In this document: positions 42,810 to 52,725 of the stretch, one piece after another
How positions within the stretch are numbered: the stretch's first letter is position 1
Layout: each line of letters starts with the position of its first letter
Source of the DNA: Streptomyces capillispiralis
Lineage (GTDB): Bacteria > Actinomycetota > Actinomycetes > Streptomycetales > Streptomycetaceae
Assembly: GCF_007829875.1 (NCBI RefSeq)
Contig: NZ_VIWV01000001.1
Location: 3,318,501-3,382,500 of the forward strand
DNA: 64,000 bases
Direction of reading: 5' to 3'
Made by a program: the position numbers and the translations under genes
The notes under the pieces: generated by a model
What the model was told of the DNA's origin: nothing
The model's input: only the letters and a program-made list of their open reading frames with translations
The model's database searches: none

Positions 42810-43415
42810 TCAGTGGGGTGCGGCCTCGTGCCGCCGTGCCGGTTCGCCGGCTGCGTCCGGCGCCGGTGTCTCCCGCCCCGGGGAGCCGGTCCAGGGGGCC
42901 AGGTCCGTCGCCTCGTTGTCCTCCTCGTACCAGCCCGTGCCCCGGATCCAGGAGTGCAGCCAGTCCGTGAGCGCGGGGGCGTCGAGGAACCAGGCGAGGT
43001 CGGGGTCGCCCGGGTTGGGTTCGAAGAGGAGGACCGGGGCCCGGGGCGAACGGCAGTCCACACAGGCGTACATGCCGCAGCCCCAGTGGGATATCGGCAG
43101 CACTCCCTCGGGCCAGGGCCAGTCGGGGTCCTCGCGGCCGCTCTCGCGGTGGGCGAGGTACTGGGCCACGGCCGCCGGCTCGCCGGAGGGCGGGCTGTGC
43201 AGGAGGGGCAGCAGACCGTACTCCGGGCCGAAGCCGCCGTCCGCTATCCGCAGGTAGAGGTCGGCGAGCAGTGGGGGCAGGGAGAAGCCCAGGGTGGCCT
43301 CGGCGCGCGCCAGGGTGGCCGCGTCGACGGGCTCGGGGAGGGAAGGCCAGCCCCACGGACGGGTGTTGCGCGCCTTGTCCGCCACCTGTGTCAGCAACTG
43401 CTCGTGCTCGGTCAT
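42810..43415 (-). CDS. SUKH (SMI1/KNR4) domain protein
   Basis: A 201-residue protein with a SUKH-type domain: PVDAATLARAEATLGFSLPP near 30-49, LYLRIADGGFGPEYGLLPLL near 53, and SHWGCGMYACVDC near 108. SUKH proteins are often immunity proteins against polymorphic toxins, but stand-alone chromosomal copies are common in Streptomyces and no toxin gene lies next to it. The C-terminus (about 175-201) is disordered. Confidence 0.82.
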   Translation of the reverse strand: MTEHEQLLTQVADKARNTRPWGWPSLPEPVDAATLARAEATLGFSLPPLLADLYLRIADGGFGPEYGLLPLLHSPPSGEPAAVAQYLAHRESGREDPDWPWPEGVLPISHWGCGMYACVDCRSPRAPVLLFEPNPGDPDLAWFLDAPALTDWLHSWIRGTGWYEEDNEATDLAPWTGSPGRETPAPDAAGEPARRHEAAPH

Positions 43416-43524
43416 GGGTTCATCATGCGGGCCGCCACTGACAATCGTGGCGGACTGTGGACAACCTCGGCGCTGTGGACAACGCCCGCCCCACGGTGCG
43501 ACGGGCGAAGGCTTCCATCGCTCG

Positions 43525-43917
43525 TCAGCGCTGCGCGAACGGCCGGTCCGTCCGGACGATCTCGCGGCCCAGCGGGAGCAGGGACACCGGGATCAGCTTG
43601 AAGTTGGCGAGGCCGAGGGGGATGCCGATGATCGTCACGCACAGGAGGATGCCGGTGACGATGTGGCCGAGCGCCAGCCACCAGCCCGCGAGGAGCAGCC
43701 ACAGCACGTTGACGAGGAAGGAGGGGGCGCCCGCGTCCCGCCGCTCGACCGTGGTGTACCCGAAGGGCCACAGGGCGTAGACACCGATGCGGAACGCGGC
43801 GACCCCGAAGGGGATGCCGATGATCGTGATGCACAGCAGCACGCCCGCGACCAGGTAGCCGAGGAAGAGCCAGAAGCCGCTGAAGACGAGCCATATGAGG
43901 TTGAGGATGGTCTTCAC
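43525..43917 (-). CDS. YccF family inner-membrane protein
   Basis: A 130-residue protein containing two YccF repeats, each an ITIIGIPFG-type motif after a helix: [20 protein letters not shown] and [20 protein letters not shown]. Four predicted membrane segments. The GTG start overlaps the htpX stop by 4 nt (GTGA), so the two are an operon. Function unknown. Confidence 0.9.
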   Translation of the reverse strand: MKTILNLIWLVFSGFWLFLGYLVAGVLLCITIIGIPFGVAAFRIGVYALWPFGYTTVERRDAGAPSFLVNVLWLLLAGWWLALGHIVTGILLCVTIIGIPLGLANFKLIPVSLLPLGREIVRTDRPFAQR

Positions 43918-44777
43918 TGCTGGTGACCTGCCATCTTTTCGAGCCGGGCGATGCGTTCCGCCATCGGCGGGTGGGTGGAGAACATCTTCGAGAACCCCTG
44001 GCCCGGGCGGAAGGGGTTCGCGATCATCATGTGGCTGGCCGTCTCGATGCGTGGCTCAGGGGGCAGCGGAAGCTGCTTGGTGCCGTGCTCCAGCTTGCGC
44101 AGGGCCCGGGCGAGGGCGAGTGGGTCGCCGGTGAGCTGGGCGCCTGAGGCGTCTGCCTCGTACTCCCGGGAGCGGCTGATGGCCAGTTGGATGAGGGACG
44201 CGGCGAGCGGGCCGAGGATCATGATCAGCAGCATGCCGAGGAGGCCGGGACCGTCGTCGTCGTCCGAGCGGCCGATCGGGATGAGCCAGGCGAAGTTGAC
44301 CAGGAACATGATCACGGAGGCGAGGGCGCCGGCGACCGAGGAGATCAGGATGTCGCGGTTGTAGACGTGGCTGAGCTCGTGGCCGATGACACCGCGCAGC
44401 TCGCGCTCGTCGAGCAGGCGCAGGATGCCTTCGGTGCAGCACACGGCGGCGTTGCGCGGGTTGCGGCCGGTGGCGAAGGCGTTGGGGGCCTCCGTCGGGG
44501 AGATGTAGAGGCGGGGCATGGGCTGGCGGGCCTGGGTGGAGAGCTCGCGGACCATGCGGTACAGCCCCGGGGCCTCGAACTCGCTCACCGGGCGGGCACG
44601 CATCGCGCGTAGCGCCAGCTTGTCGCTGTTCCAATACGCGTACGCGTTGGTGCCCAGTGCGATGAGGACGGCGACGACGAGCCCCGTACGGCCGAAGAAG
44701 CTGCCGATGACGATGATGAGTGCGGACAGTCCCCCGAGGAGGACTGCGGTCCTGAGCCCGTTGTGCCGGCGGTGCAC
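43914..44777 (-). CDS. htpX: Membrane zinc metalloprotease HtpX
   Basis: M48 protease that degrades misfolded membrane proteins. The 287-residue product has two N-terminal membrane helices (about 9-27 and 31-49), the zinc motif HELSH (H133, E134, H137) in [13 protein letters not shown], two further hydrophobic segments, and the third ligand in [13 protein letters not shown]. Coupled to the downstream yccF gene. Confidence 0.94.
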   Translation of the reverse strand: MHRRHNGLRTAVLLGGLSALIIVIGSFFGRTGLVVAVLIALGTNAYAYWNSDKLALRAMRARPVSEFEAPGLYRMVRELSTQARQPMPRLYISPTEAPNAFATGRNPRNAAVCCTEGILRLLDERELRGVIGHELSHVYNRDILISSVAGALASVIMFLVNFAWLIPIGRSDDDDGPGLLGMLLIMILGPLAASLIQLAISRSREYEADASGAQLTGDPLALARALRKLEHGTKQLPLPPEPRIETASHMMIANPFRPGQGFSKMFSTHPPMAERIARLEKMAGHQQ

Positions 44778-44993
44778 GGTACGCCCTCCAAGTCGTGCGG
44801 CAGGGGAACCCTCGCTTGCTGATCTTCCGTCTGACCTGCGCTGCCTACTGGTGTGGTGGGGTCACGTCCAGTGGACCCTCCCGTATCGGTCAACGCCAGG
44901 CGGGGGGCACTAGTTCCCTTGTGCGCGCGGCCGCGCCTGTCAACCGTCCGGGTGACGGCCGCCGCGGGCGGCACGCGCGCGTGGGTGTGGCGT

Positions 44994-45021
44994 GCCTCCT
45001 CGCGCGCGTGCGCGAGGAGGC
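44994..45021 (-). terminator. nuo operon terminator
   Basis: Perfect 12-bp arms (44994-45005 and 45010-45021) with a 4-nt loop, 54 nt past the nuoN stop. The remaining 44778-45074 gap shows no gene and should hold the htpX promoter. Confidence 0.75.
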
Positions 45022-45074
45022 GGCCGAGGCCGGTGGCGGATCGCCCCGGGCGTGCGGGGCGCGGCCCGGTGTGC

Positions 45075-46574
45075 TCAGAAGAGTCCGGTGTCGGTGAGGC
45101 GCAGGACCAGCTGGGGTGCGCCGGACAGGGCGATGCCGAGGACGCCGGTCAGGGCGATCGCGGCGGTGAGGGGCGCGGGGAGGCGGTGCCGGACGGGTTC
45201 GCCCTCGGGGGCGCGGAACAGCAGGGCGGTCCACTGGAGGTAGTAGACGAGGGCGATGACCACGTTGACGGCCATGACGACGGCGAGCCAGCCGAGTCCG
45301 GCGTCGACGGCCGCGGCGAACACGGTGACCTTGGCGAAGAGGCCGATGATGCCCGGCGGGAGTCCGGCGAGGCAGAGCAGGAAGAAGCCCAGGAGGAGCG
45401 CGGTGAGCGGGCTGGAGGCGTACAGGCCGCGGTAGTCGGCGACGCGGTTGAGGCGGTGCGCGCGGCCGACGAGGGCGGCCACCGCGAAGGCTCCCAGGTT
45501 CACGGCGCCGTACATGAGGGCGTAGGCGAGGGTGGAGCCGATCGACTTCTCGGGGTCGCCGGAGTACGCGGCGGCGGCGATCGGCACCAGGAGGTAGCCG
45601 GCCTGGCCGACGGACGACCAGGCGAGCAGGCGTACCGCGCTGTACGCGCGCGTGGCCTGCTGCCTCAGGGCGCCGACGTTGCCGACGGTCATGGTCAGGG
45701 CGGCCAGTGCGGCGAGGGCGGGGCCCCAGACGCCGGCGTACGAGGGCAGGGCGACGACGGTGACGAGGATCAGACCGGAGAAGCCGACCGCCTTGCCGAT
45801 GACCGACAGGTAGGCGGCGATCGGCAGGGGGGCGCCGACGTAGGTGTCGGGCACCCAGAAGTGGAAGGGGACGGCGGCGGTCTTGAAGGCGAAGCCGACG
45901 AGGGTGAGGACGACGCCGGTCTGGGCGAGGGTGTGGAGCTGTCCGTCGACGTCCTGGACGCGCTCGGCGATCAGGGTGAGGTGGAGGGTGCCGGTGGTCG
46001 CGTAGACGAAGCTGACGCCCATCAGGCTGACCGCGGTGGCGGTGACGGAGGACAGGAAGAACTTCAGGGCCGCCTCGGAGGACTTCCGGTCGCCGTGCCG
46101 CAGCCCGACCAGGGCGAAGGCGGGCAGGGAGGCGACCTCCAGGGCGACGATCAGGGTGGCGAGGTCGCGGGAGGCGGGCAGGAGGGCGGCGCCGGCCGCG
46201 GAGGACAGGAAGAGGAACCAGTACTCGCCCTCGGGGAGCCGCTTGCCGTCGTCCTTGAGGGCGGTGACCGACAGGAGGGCGGCGAGGAGGGCGCCGCCGA
46301 GGACCAGGAACTGGATGACGAGGGTGAAGCGGTCCGCGGTGTAGCTGCACGCGCCGGGGTCGCCGACCAGGCAGAAGGTGCTGCGGTCGGCGTCGAGGAG
46401 GGGCAGCAGCATCAGGGTGGCGGCGGCGAGCCCGGCCACCGAGAACCAGCCGAGGAGCGGCTTCCTGGCCTCGCCGACGAACAGGTCGGCGACGAGGACG
46501 ACGAGTCCGACGACGGCCGCGATCGTGGGCGGCGCGATGGCCAGCCAGTCGACGGACTGGACGAGGGAGCTCAT
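45075..46574 (-). CDS. nuoN: NADH-quinone oxidoreductase subunit N (second nuo set)
   Basis: Antiporter-like proton-pumping subunit of the complex I membrane arm. The 499-residue product has about 14 membrane helices. The lysine of TM7-type helix (GFAFKTAAVPFHFWVPDTYVGAP) and the conserved glutamate in TM5 (LIVALEVASLPAFAL) are present. Starts with an ATGA overlap on the nuoM stop. Last gene of the operon. Confidence 0.95.
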   Translation of the reverse strand: MSSLVQSVDWLAIAPPTIAAVVGLVVLVADLFVGEARKPLLGWFSVAGLAAATLMLLPLLDADRSTFCLVGDPGACSYTADRFTLVIQFLVLGGALLAALLSVTALKDDGKRLPEGEYWFLFLSSAAGAALLPASRDLATLIVALEVASLPAFALVGLRHGDRKSSEAALKFFLSSVTATAVSLMGVSFVYATTGTLHLTLIAERVQDVDGQLHTLAQTGVVLTLVGFAFKTAAVPFHFWVPDTYVGAPLPIAAYLSVIGKAVGFSGLILVTVVALPSYAGVWGPALAALAALTMTVGNVGALRQQATRAYSAVRLLAWSSVGQAGYLLVPIAAAAYSGDPEKSIGSTLAYALMYGAVNLGAFAVAALVGRAHRLNRVADYRGLYASSPLTALLLGFFLLCLAGLPPGIIGLFAKVTVFAAAVDAGLGWLAVVMAVNVVIALVYYLQWTALLFRAPEGEPVRHRLPAPLTAAIALTGVLGIALSGAPQLVLRLTDTGLF

Positions 46575-48145
46575 CGGGTGCCTCCTGAGAGGAGCTGCTG
46601 CACGGCCGGGTCGGTCAGCCCGAGCAGGGCCTTGGGCCACAGCCCGGCGACGACGGTGAGGACGACGAGCGGGGTCCAGGCCGCGAACTCGTACGGGCGG
46701 ACGTCGGTGAGCCTCGGGGCGTCCTGCGGTACGGCGCCCATGCAGACCCGGCGGACCACGACCAGCAGGTACGCGGCCGTCAGCAGGGTGCCGAAGGCGC
46801 CGATCGCCATGAAGGTGAGGAAGGCGGGGCGGCTGAGGCCGTCGGCGGGGTCGAACGCGCCGAACAGGGCGAGCATCTCGCCCCAGAAACCGGCGAGTCC
46901 GGGCAGGCCGAGGGAGGCGACGGCGCCGAAGGCGAGCAGTCCGCCCAGGCGGGGGGCCTTGCCGTAGAGGGCGGCGCCGGTCTCCTGGGCGAGGGTGTCG
47001 AGGTCGGTGCTGCCGGTGCGGTCCTTGAGGGCCCCGACCAGGAAGAAGAGCAGGCCGGTGATGAGGCCGTGGGCGATGTTGGCGAACAGGGCGCCGTTGA
47101 CTCCGGTCGGGGTCATGGTCGCGATGCCGAGGAGGACGAAGCCCATGTGGCCGACGGAGGAGTAGGCGATGAGGCGCTTGAGGTCGCCCTTCGCGCCCCG
47201 CCTGGCGAGGGCCAGGCAGGCGAGGGATCCGTAGATGATGCCGACGACGGCGAAGGCGGCGAGGTAGGGCGCGAAGGTGCGGAATCCGTCGGGTGCCGCG
47301 GGCAGCAGGATGCGGACGAAACCGTACGTGCCCATCTTCAGCAGGACGCCGGCCAGCAGGACCGAGCCGATGGTCGGCGCGGCGGTGTGGGCGTCGGGCA
47401 GCCAGCTGTGCAGCGGCCACATCGGGGTCTTCACCGCGAGCCCGACACCGATCGCCAGAACGGCGATGACCTGCACGGATGTGGTCAGCGACCGGCCGTT
47501 GTCAGTGGCGAGTGCCACCATGTCGAATGTGCCCGCCGTGATGCCGATCAGGAGCAGGCCGAGCAGCATGACCACGGAGCCGAGCAGCGTGTAGAGGATG
47601 AACCGCCAGGCGGCCTCGGCCCGCCCCTCGCCGCCCCAGCGGGCGATGAGGAAGTACATCGGGATGAGGACCATCTCGAAGGCGAGGAAGAACAGGATCA
47701 GGTCGAGGACGGCGAAGGTCGCCAGGGTGCCGGACTCGAGGACGAGCAGCAGGGCGACGAAGGCCTTCGGGGAGGGGCCCGCGGGCGGCTTGAAGTACGA
47801 GTAGAGGGCGCTGAGGAAGGTCAGCAGCGCGGTCAGGACCAGGAGGGGGAGGGAAATGCCGTCGGTGCCGAGGTGGATCCGCACGTCGAGTGCGGGGATC
47901 CAGCTGATGTCGGTCGTGGCCTGCATCTTCGACGGCTGGTCGTGGTCGAAGCCGAGCGCGAGGACGACCGCCGCGACGAGGATCGCGCCGGTGACGGTCA
48001 CGCCGTGGCGGAGGACGGCCTGCTCGGGTGACTTCCGCTTCAGCCCCGGCGGGGCCGGCAGCAGGGCCGCGGCGGCGCCGAGGAGCGGGCCGACGACGAG
48101 GAACGCCAGAAGGAACTGCATCACGGACTCGTTGATATCGATCAC
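46571..48145 (-). CDS. nuoM: NADH-quinone oxidoreductase subunit M (second nuo set)
   Basis: Second antiporter-like subunit. The 524-residue product has the TM5 glutamate in LAFEMVLIPMYFLIARWG, the TM7 lysine in GLAVKTPMWPLHSWLPDAH, and the TM8 lysine region LKRLIAYSSVGHMG. The GTG at 48145 leaves 6 nt after nuoL; an internal ATG at codon 9 is an alternative start. Confidence 0.94.
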   Translation of the reverse strand: MIDINESVMQFLLAFLVVGPLLGAAAALLPAPPGLKRKSPEQAVLRHGVTVTGAILVAAVVLALGFDHDQPSKMQATTDISWIPALDVRIHLGTDGISLPLLVLTALLTFLSALYSYFKPPAGPSPKAFVALLLVLESGTLATFAVLDLILFFLAFEMVLIPMYFLIARWGGEGRAEAAWRFILYTLLGSVVMLLGLLLIGITAGTFDMVALATDNGRSLTTSVQVIAVLAIGVGLAVKTPMWPLHSWLPDAHTAAPTIGSVLLAGVLLKMGTYGFVRILLPAAPDGFRTFAPYLAAFAVVGIIYGSLACLALARRGAKGDLKRLIAYSSVGHMGFVLLGIATMTPTGVNGALFANIAHGLITGLLFFLVGALKDRTGSTDLDTLAQETGAALYGKAPRLGGLLAFGAVASLGLPGLAGFWGEMLALFGAFDPADGLSRPAFLTFMAIGAFGTLLTAAYLLVVVRRVCMGAVPQDAPRLTDVRPYEFAAWTPLVVLTVVAGLWPKALLGLTDPAVQQLLSGGTR

Positions 48146-48151
48146 GCCTGC

Positions 48152-50149
48152 TCACGCTCCCGTGGCGACGAGGACGGCGGCGACCGCGAGGACGACGGTG
48201 CCGGCGAGCAGCGCGCTCACATAGGTCTGCAGATTGCCGGTCTGGGCCCGGCGTACGGCGGCGCCCAGCCAGCGGGGCAGTGTGCCCGCGCCGCGTACGT
48301 AGGTCTCGACGACCTCGCGGTCCAGGAACCGGACGAGAGTGGCGCCGGCCCGGACCGGGCGGACGAAGAGGGCCGTGTAGACGGCGTCCAGGTGGAATCC
48401 GGCGGCCGCGTGGCGGTGCAGGGGGCCGAGCAGGAGCCGTCCCGGGTCGGACGGGTCGGGTGCGTACGCGATGTCTCCGTAGGCCGGTTCGTGGCTGGCG
48501 ATGGCCTCCGCCTCGACCCGTCCGGCGTCGCCCTCGGGATGGGCGGCGACGGCGCCGAGGGGGACACGGGCGGCCGCTTGTGCGGTGGTGTGCCGCCAGG
48601 CGCCGTAGGTGACGATGCCGCCGGCCAGGGCCACGCCCGTGCCGAGCACGGAGGTGGTGAGGGTCGGGGTCAGGTCGTGGCCGTCGAACCAGTCGGGCAG
48701 CGCGCGGAAGGCGAAACCGCCGAGCGCGAGGGACGGCACGGCGAGCACCCACAGCACCGCGGTCATCGTCAGCGGCTGCCTGCCGTGGTCGGGTGCCTCG
48801 GTGCCGTGGCCGCGGAAGGCCAGCAGCCACAGGCGCATCGCGTACGCCGCGGTGAGCAGGGCGGTGACGAGGCCGGCGAGGAGGACGATCCAGCCGGCTG
48901 CGGCGGGGGCGTGTTCGGTGTGGCCGGTGACGACGTGCTCGGCGACGCCGAGGACGGCCTCCTTGGAGAAGAAGCCACTGAAGGGCGGGATCGCGGCGAG
49001 CGCGAGGAGCGCCACGGTCATCGTCCAGTAGGCGTCGGGGACGCGGTCGCGCAGGTGGCCCATGCGGGACATGGCGGCCAGCGAGTTGGTGCCGGCGGCG
49101 TGGATGATCACGCCGGCCGCGAGGAAGAGCAGCGCCTTGAAGGCGCCGTGGGACAGGAGGTGGAAGACGGCGGCACCCCGGTCGGCGACGGCGAGGGCGC
49201 CGGTCATGTAGCCGAGCTGGCCGATCGTCGAGTAGGCGAGGACGCGTTTGATGTCGTCCTGGGCGAGCGCGGCGAGCGCAGAGCCCGCCATGGTCACGGC
49301 GGCCATGACGGCGAGGACGACCATCGCGGCCTGTGAGGCCTCGAACAGCGGGAGGAGACGGGCGATGAAGTAGACACCGGCGGCGACCATGGTCGCGGCG
49401 TGGATCAGCGCGGAGACGGGGGTCGGGCCCGCCATCGCGTCGGGGAGCCAGGTGTGCAGCGGGAACTGCGCCGACTTGCCGGCCACGCCCGCCAGGAGCA
49501 GCAGGGCGATCAGCGTGGGGTGTTCGATGCCGCCGTTGGCGACGGCGCCGAGGATCCGGGTGATGCGGAAGGACCCGGCGTCGCCGGCGAGGGCGAACAG
49601 GCCGATGAGGAAGGGGACGTCGCCGAGCTTGGTGACCAGGAAGGCCTTGAGGGAGGCGGCGCGGGCCTCCGGGGTCTCCCAGTAGTGGCCGACGAGGAAG
49701 TAGGAGCAGATGCCCATGACTTCCCAGCCGACCAGCAGCACCATCAGGTCGCCGGAGTAGACGACCAGGAGCATCGCGGAGGTGAACAGGGAGACGAGGG
49801 CGGCGTAGGAGGGGTAGCGCGGGTCGTCGCGCAGGTAGCCCGTCGAGTAGATCTGCACGCAGGTGGCGACGGTGCCGACGAGTACGGCGGTGAGGGCGGC
49901 GAAGCCGTCGATGTGCAGGGCGAGTTCGATCGGGACGGAGCCGGTGGGGGTGAGTTCGGTGGCCGCGTCCAGGGCCCCGTCGCCGCCCTGGCGTGCGGCG
50001 ACCACGGCGGCCAGGGCGAGGGAGGCGAGCGTCGGCAGGACGGCGAGCGGGCGGACGAAGCCGGGGGCCGTCCGGCCCAGGAGCAGTCCGGTGAGCGCGC
50101 CGAGGAACGGCAGGAGGGGGACGAGGACGGCGAGGGTGGTCGTGGTCAC
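48152..50149 (-). CDS. nuoL: NADH-quinone oxidoreductase subunit L (second nuo set)
   Basis: Largest antiporter-like subunit, ending in the long lateral helix. The 665-residue product shows [20 protein letters not shown] (TM5 Glu), [20 protein letters not shown] (TM7 Lys) and [18 protein letters not shown]. The C-terminal amphipathic part (about 560-640) is rich in Ala and Arg. GTG start overlaps the nuoK stop. Confidence 0.95.
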   Translation of the reverse strand: MTTTTLAVLVPLLPFLGALTGLLLGRTAPGFVRPLAVLPTLASLALAAVVAARQGGDGALDAATELTPTGSVPIELALHIDGFAALTAVLVGTVATCVQIYSTGYLRDDPRYPSYAALVSLFTSAMLLVVYSGDLMVLLVGWEVMGICSYFLVGHYWETPEARAASLKAFLVTKLGDVPFLIGLFALAGDAGSFRITRILGAVANGGIEHPTLIALLLLAGVAGKSAQFPLHTWLPDAMAGPTPVSALIHAATMVAAGVYFIARLLPLFEASQAAMVVLAVMAAVTMAGSALAALAQDDIKRVLAYSTIGQLGYMTGALAVADRGAAVFHLLSHGAFKALLFLAAGVIIHAAGTNSLAAMSRMGHLRDRVPDAYWTMTVALLALAAIPPFSGFFSKEAVLGVAEHVVTGHTEHAPAAAGWIVLLAGLVTALLTAAYAMRLWLLAFRGHGTEAPDHGRQPLTMTAVLWVLAVPSLALGGFAFRALPDWFDGHDLTPTLTTSVLGTGVALAGGIVTYGAWRHTTAQAAARVPLGAVAAHPEGDAGRVEAEAIASHEPAYGDIAYAPDPSDPGRLLLGPLHRHAAAGFHLDAVYTALFVRPVRAGATLVRFLDREVVETYVRGAGTLPRWLGAAVRRAQTGNLQTYVSALLAGTVVLAVAAVLVATGA

Positions 50150-50544
50150 GCGGTGGCCTCAGCCTTCTCGGCGGCCGCCCGGGTCGCGGAGGCGTCGCTG
50201 TCGGATGCGTCTGAGTCGGGTTCGTGGCCCTCGGCGGTGTCGCGGAGCTTGTCGATGTCCGAGGTGCCGCGGTTGCGGTGCACGGCGAGGACGATCGCCA
50301 GGCCGATGCCGATCTCGGCGGCGGCGATGGCGATGGTGAACAGGGTCAGGGCCTGCCCGGAGTGCAGCGTCTCCTCGGCAGTCCGGCTGAGCCAGACGTC
50401 GAAGGCGACCAGGTTCAGGTTGACGGCGTTGAGCATCAGCTCGACCGACATCAGGACCAGGATCGCGTTGCGGCGGGCGAGGACGCCGTAGAGGCCGGTG
50501 CAGAAGAGGAGGGCGGACAGGACGGCGGGATAGGCGAGGTGCAT
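50146..50544 (-). CDS. nuoK: NADH-quinone oxidoreductase subunit K (second nuo set)
   Basis: Three-helix membrane subunit. The 132-residue product has the essential glutamates in [18 protein letters not shown] (TM2) and [20 protein letters not shown] (TM3). A 35-residue acidic/Ser/Ala tail ([20 protein letters not shown]) after the last helix is unusual. Overlaps nuoJ upstream and nuoL downstream. Confidence 0.95.
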   Translation of the reverse strand: MHLAYPAVLSALLFCTGLYGVLARRNAILVLMSVELMLNAVNLNLVAFDVWLSRTAEETLHSGQALTLFTIAIAAAEIGIGLAIVLAVHRNRGTSDIDKLRDTAEGHEPDSDASDSDASATRAAAEKAEATA

Positions 50545-51206
50545 CAGCGGGCCCCTTCCGTGTCGCGCCGGGTGTCCGTGCCGCCGGGGGCGTCCGGGGT
50601 GGTGACCGGGGCGGCTGCCGGGGTGGTGGCCTTCGCCTTGCGGGACAGGACGATCGCGCCGACGAGGGCGGCGAGGAGGAGGACGGAGAGGGCCTCGAAG
50701 GGGAGGACCCAGTGCTGGAAGAGGACGGCGCCGGTCACCTCGGTGGAGCCGGCGGGGGCGCCGTCCAGGTCGATCCAGGTGGTGCGGAAGGCGTCGACGA
50801 CCACCCAGACCAGGGCGGCCGCGGCAACGACGGCCACGGCGAGGGCGACCCAGCGGTTGCCGGAGTCGGCGTCCGGGGAACGGCCGATGGGGGCCCTGGT
50901 GAGCATGAGCCCGAACAGGAGGAGGACGACGACGGAACCGACGTAGATGAGGACCTGCACCCAGGCGATGAACTCGGCGGTGAGCAGGAGGTATTCGACG
51001 GCCAGTCCACCGAGGGCCACCACCAGCCACAGGGCGGCGTGCACCAGCTGCCGGGTGGTGACGGTGATGACGGCGGCGCCGAACGTGACCAGGCCGACCA
51101 GGAGGAAGGCGATCTCCACCCCGGTCGGGGAGAGGAAGCCGTGCGCTTCGGCGGCGGTGGTCGTCGTGGCGTGCGCTGCCGTTCCTGCGGCTGCGGCGAG
51201 GGTCAC
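50544..51206 (-). CDS. nuoJ: NADH-quinone oxidoreductase subunit J (second nuo set)
   Basis: Five-helix membrane subunit. The 220-residue product starts at a GTG overlapping the nuoI stop (GTGA) with GGAGGAGGAG just upstream. TM3 with the pi-bulge region [20 protein letters not shown] is conserved. The C-terminus (about 195-220) is a Pro/Thr/Ala tail. Confidence 0.94.
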   Translation of the reverse strand: MTLAAAAGTAAHATTTTAAEAHGFLSPTGVEIAFLLVGLVTFGAAVITVTTRQLVHAALWLVVALGGLAVEYLLLTAEFIAWVQVLIYVGSVVVLLLFGLMLTRAPIGRSPDADSGNRWVALAVAVVAAAALVWVVVDAFRTTWIDLDGAPAGSTEVTGAVLFQHWVLPFEALSVLLLAALVGAIVLSRKAKATTPAAAPVTTPDAPGGTDTRRDTEGAR

Positions 51207-51754
51207 GACTCCTCCTCCTGCGGTTGGGCCTCGGCGGCGGCGAGTTTGTCGGCGGTCTTGCGGGCGGCGGCGAGTTCCTTCGGCTCCTCCGCGCCGGGGT
51301 CGAGGGCCGGCGGGGCCGGGACGGTCCACATCCACTCGCGGAGCTTGTCGCGCTCGTGGGTGAGGTCGCGGATGTCGGTCTCGGCGTACTCGAACTCCGG
51401 GGACCAGAACAGGGCGTCGAAAGGACAGACCTCGATGCAGATACCGCAGTACATGCACAGGGAGAAGTCGATGGCGAAGCGGTCGAGGACGTTGCGGCTG
51501 CGCTCACGCCCGCCGGGGGTGGCCGCCGGGACCGTCTCCTTGTGGGAGTCGATGTAGATGCACCAGTCGGGGCACTCGCGGGCGCACAGCATGCAGACCG
51601 TGCAGTTCTCCTCGAACAGGCCGATCACGCCGCGGGTGCGGGGCGGGAGGTCGGGCTGGGTGTCGGGGTACTGGTCGGTGACGGACTTCTTCGTCATCGT
51701 CCGCAGGGTGACGGCCAGGCCCTTGGCCAGGCCGGAGCCGGGAATGGGGGCCAT
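51203..51754 (-). CDS. nuoI: NADH-quinone oxidoreductase subunit I (second nuo set)
   Basis: Two-[4Fe-4S] ferredoxin-like subunit that passes electrons towards the N2 cluster. The 183-residue product has [12 protein letters not shown] (C51, C54, C57, C61) and [12 protein letters not shown] (C100, C103, C106, C110), all ligands intact. A 40-residue Glu/Ala tail follows. It starts 2 nt after the nuoH stop. In a complex lacking NuoEFG this subunit would be a natural entry point for ferredoxin electrons. Confidence 0.95.
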   Translation of the reverse strand: MAPIPGSGLAKGLAVTLRTMTKKSVTDQYPDTQPDLPPRTRGVIGLFEENCTVCMLCARECPDWCIYIDSHKETVPAATPGGRERSRNVLDRFAIDFSLCMYCGICIEVCPFDALFWSPEFEYAETDIRDLTHERDKLREWMWTVPAPPALDPGAEEPKELAAARKTADKLAAAEAQPQEEES

Positions 51755-51756
51755 GG

Positions 51757-52725
51757 TTACTGGATCACCACCTTGACGATGCCGGTGAGGGCGATCTGGG
51801 CGAGGGAGAGGGGGACGAGGAGGGTCCAGGAGAGCTTCTGGAGCTGGTCCTCGCGGAGGCGGGGGTAGGTGACGCGGAGCCAGATGACGACGAAGGCGAG
51901 GACCGCGGTCTTCAGCAGGGTCCACACCCAGCCGAGTCCGTCGGCGCCCCACGGACCGTGCCAGCCGCCCAGGAAGAGCACGGTGGTCAGTCCGCACAGG
52001 ACGACGATTCCGGCGTACTCGGCGAGGAGGAAGAGCGCGAAGCGCAGGCCGGTGTACTCGGTGTACGCGCCGAAGATGATCTCCGAGTCGGCGACCGGCA
52101 TGTCGAACGGCGGGCGCTGGAGTTCGGCGAGGCCGGCGATGAAGAAGACGAGCGCGCCGGTGATCTGCCAGGGCAGCCACCACCACTCGAAGGCGTCGAG
52201 GATGCCGACGAGGGAGACCGTGCCGGCGGCCATCGCCACCGAGGCGGCGGTGAGCAGCATCGGCAGTTCGTAGGCGAGGAGCTGGGCGGCGGTGCGCAGG
52301 CCGCCGAGGAGGGAGAACTTGTTGGCGGAGGCCCAGCCGGCCATGAGCGAGCCGAGGACGCCGACGCCCATGACGGCGAGGACGAAGAACACACCCGCGT
52401 CGATCACCTGGCCGACCGCCCCCTCGCCCGGGCCGATCGGGATGGCGAGCAGGACGAGGAGGTAGGGCAGGAGCGCGACGGCCGGGGCGAGCTGAAAGAT
52501 CCGGCGGTCCGCGCCGGCCGGGACCACGTCCTCCTTCTGCGCGAACTTGACGCCGTCGGCGATGAGCTGGGCCCAGCCGTGGAAGCCGCCGGCGTACATC
52601 GGGCCGAGGCGGCCCTGCATGTGGGCCATCACCTTGTGCTCGGTCTGGCCCACGATCAGGGGGAAGGTGAGGAAGACGACGAACACGACCAGGAGTCGCA
52701 GGGCGACGTCGAGCACGTCGTTCAC
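51757..52725 (-). CDS. nuoH: NADH-quinone oxidoreductase subunit H (second nuo set)
   Basis: Membrane subunit that forms the quinone chamber entrance. The 322-residue product has eight helices, the conserved [12 protein letters not shown] near 31-42 and the acidic quinone-site loop ([20 protein letters not shown]). The GTG start overlaps the nuoC stop, so there is no room for a nuoD between them. Confidence 0.95.
   Translation of the reverse strand: MNDVLDVALRLLVVFVVFLTFPLIVGQTEHKVMAHMQGRLGPMYAGGFHGWAQLIADGVKFAQKEDVVPAGADRRIFQLAPAVALLPYLLVLLAIPIGPGEGAVGQVIDAGVFFVLAVMGVGVLGSLMAGWASANKFSLLGGLRTAAQLLAYELPMLLTAASVAMAAGTVSLVGILDAFEWWWLPWQITGALVFFIAGLAELQRPPFDMPVADSEIIFGAYTEYTGLRFALFLLAEYAGIVVLCGLTTVLFLGGWHGPWGADGLGWVWTLLKTAVLAFVVIWLRVTYPRLREDQLQKLSWTLLVPLSLAQIALTGIVKVVIQ

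Noticed and set aside
42810-43415. An immunity gene of a polymorphic-toxin locus
   Set aside because: No toxin, secretion-associated or repeat-rich gene lies next to the SUKH gene; the flanking genes are membrane proteins and a protease.
52722-52725. A nuoD gene lost by misassembly between nuoC and nuoH
   Set aside because: The nuoC stop and nuoH start overlap in the normal way seen throughout the operon, so there is no sign of a deletion junction.
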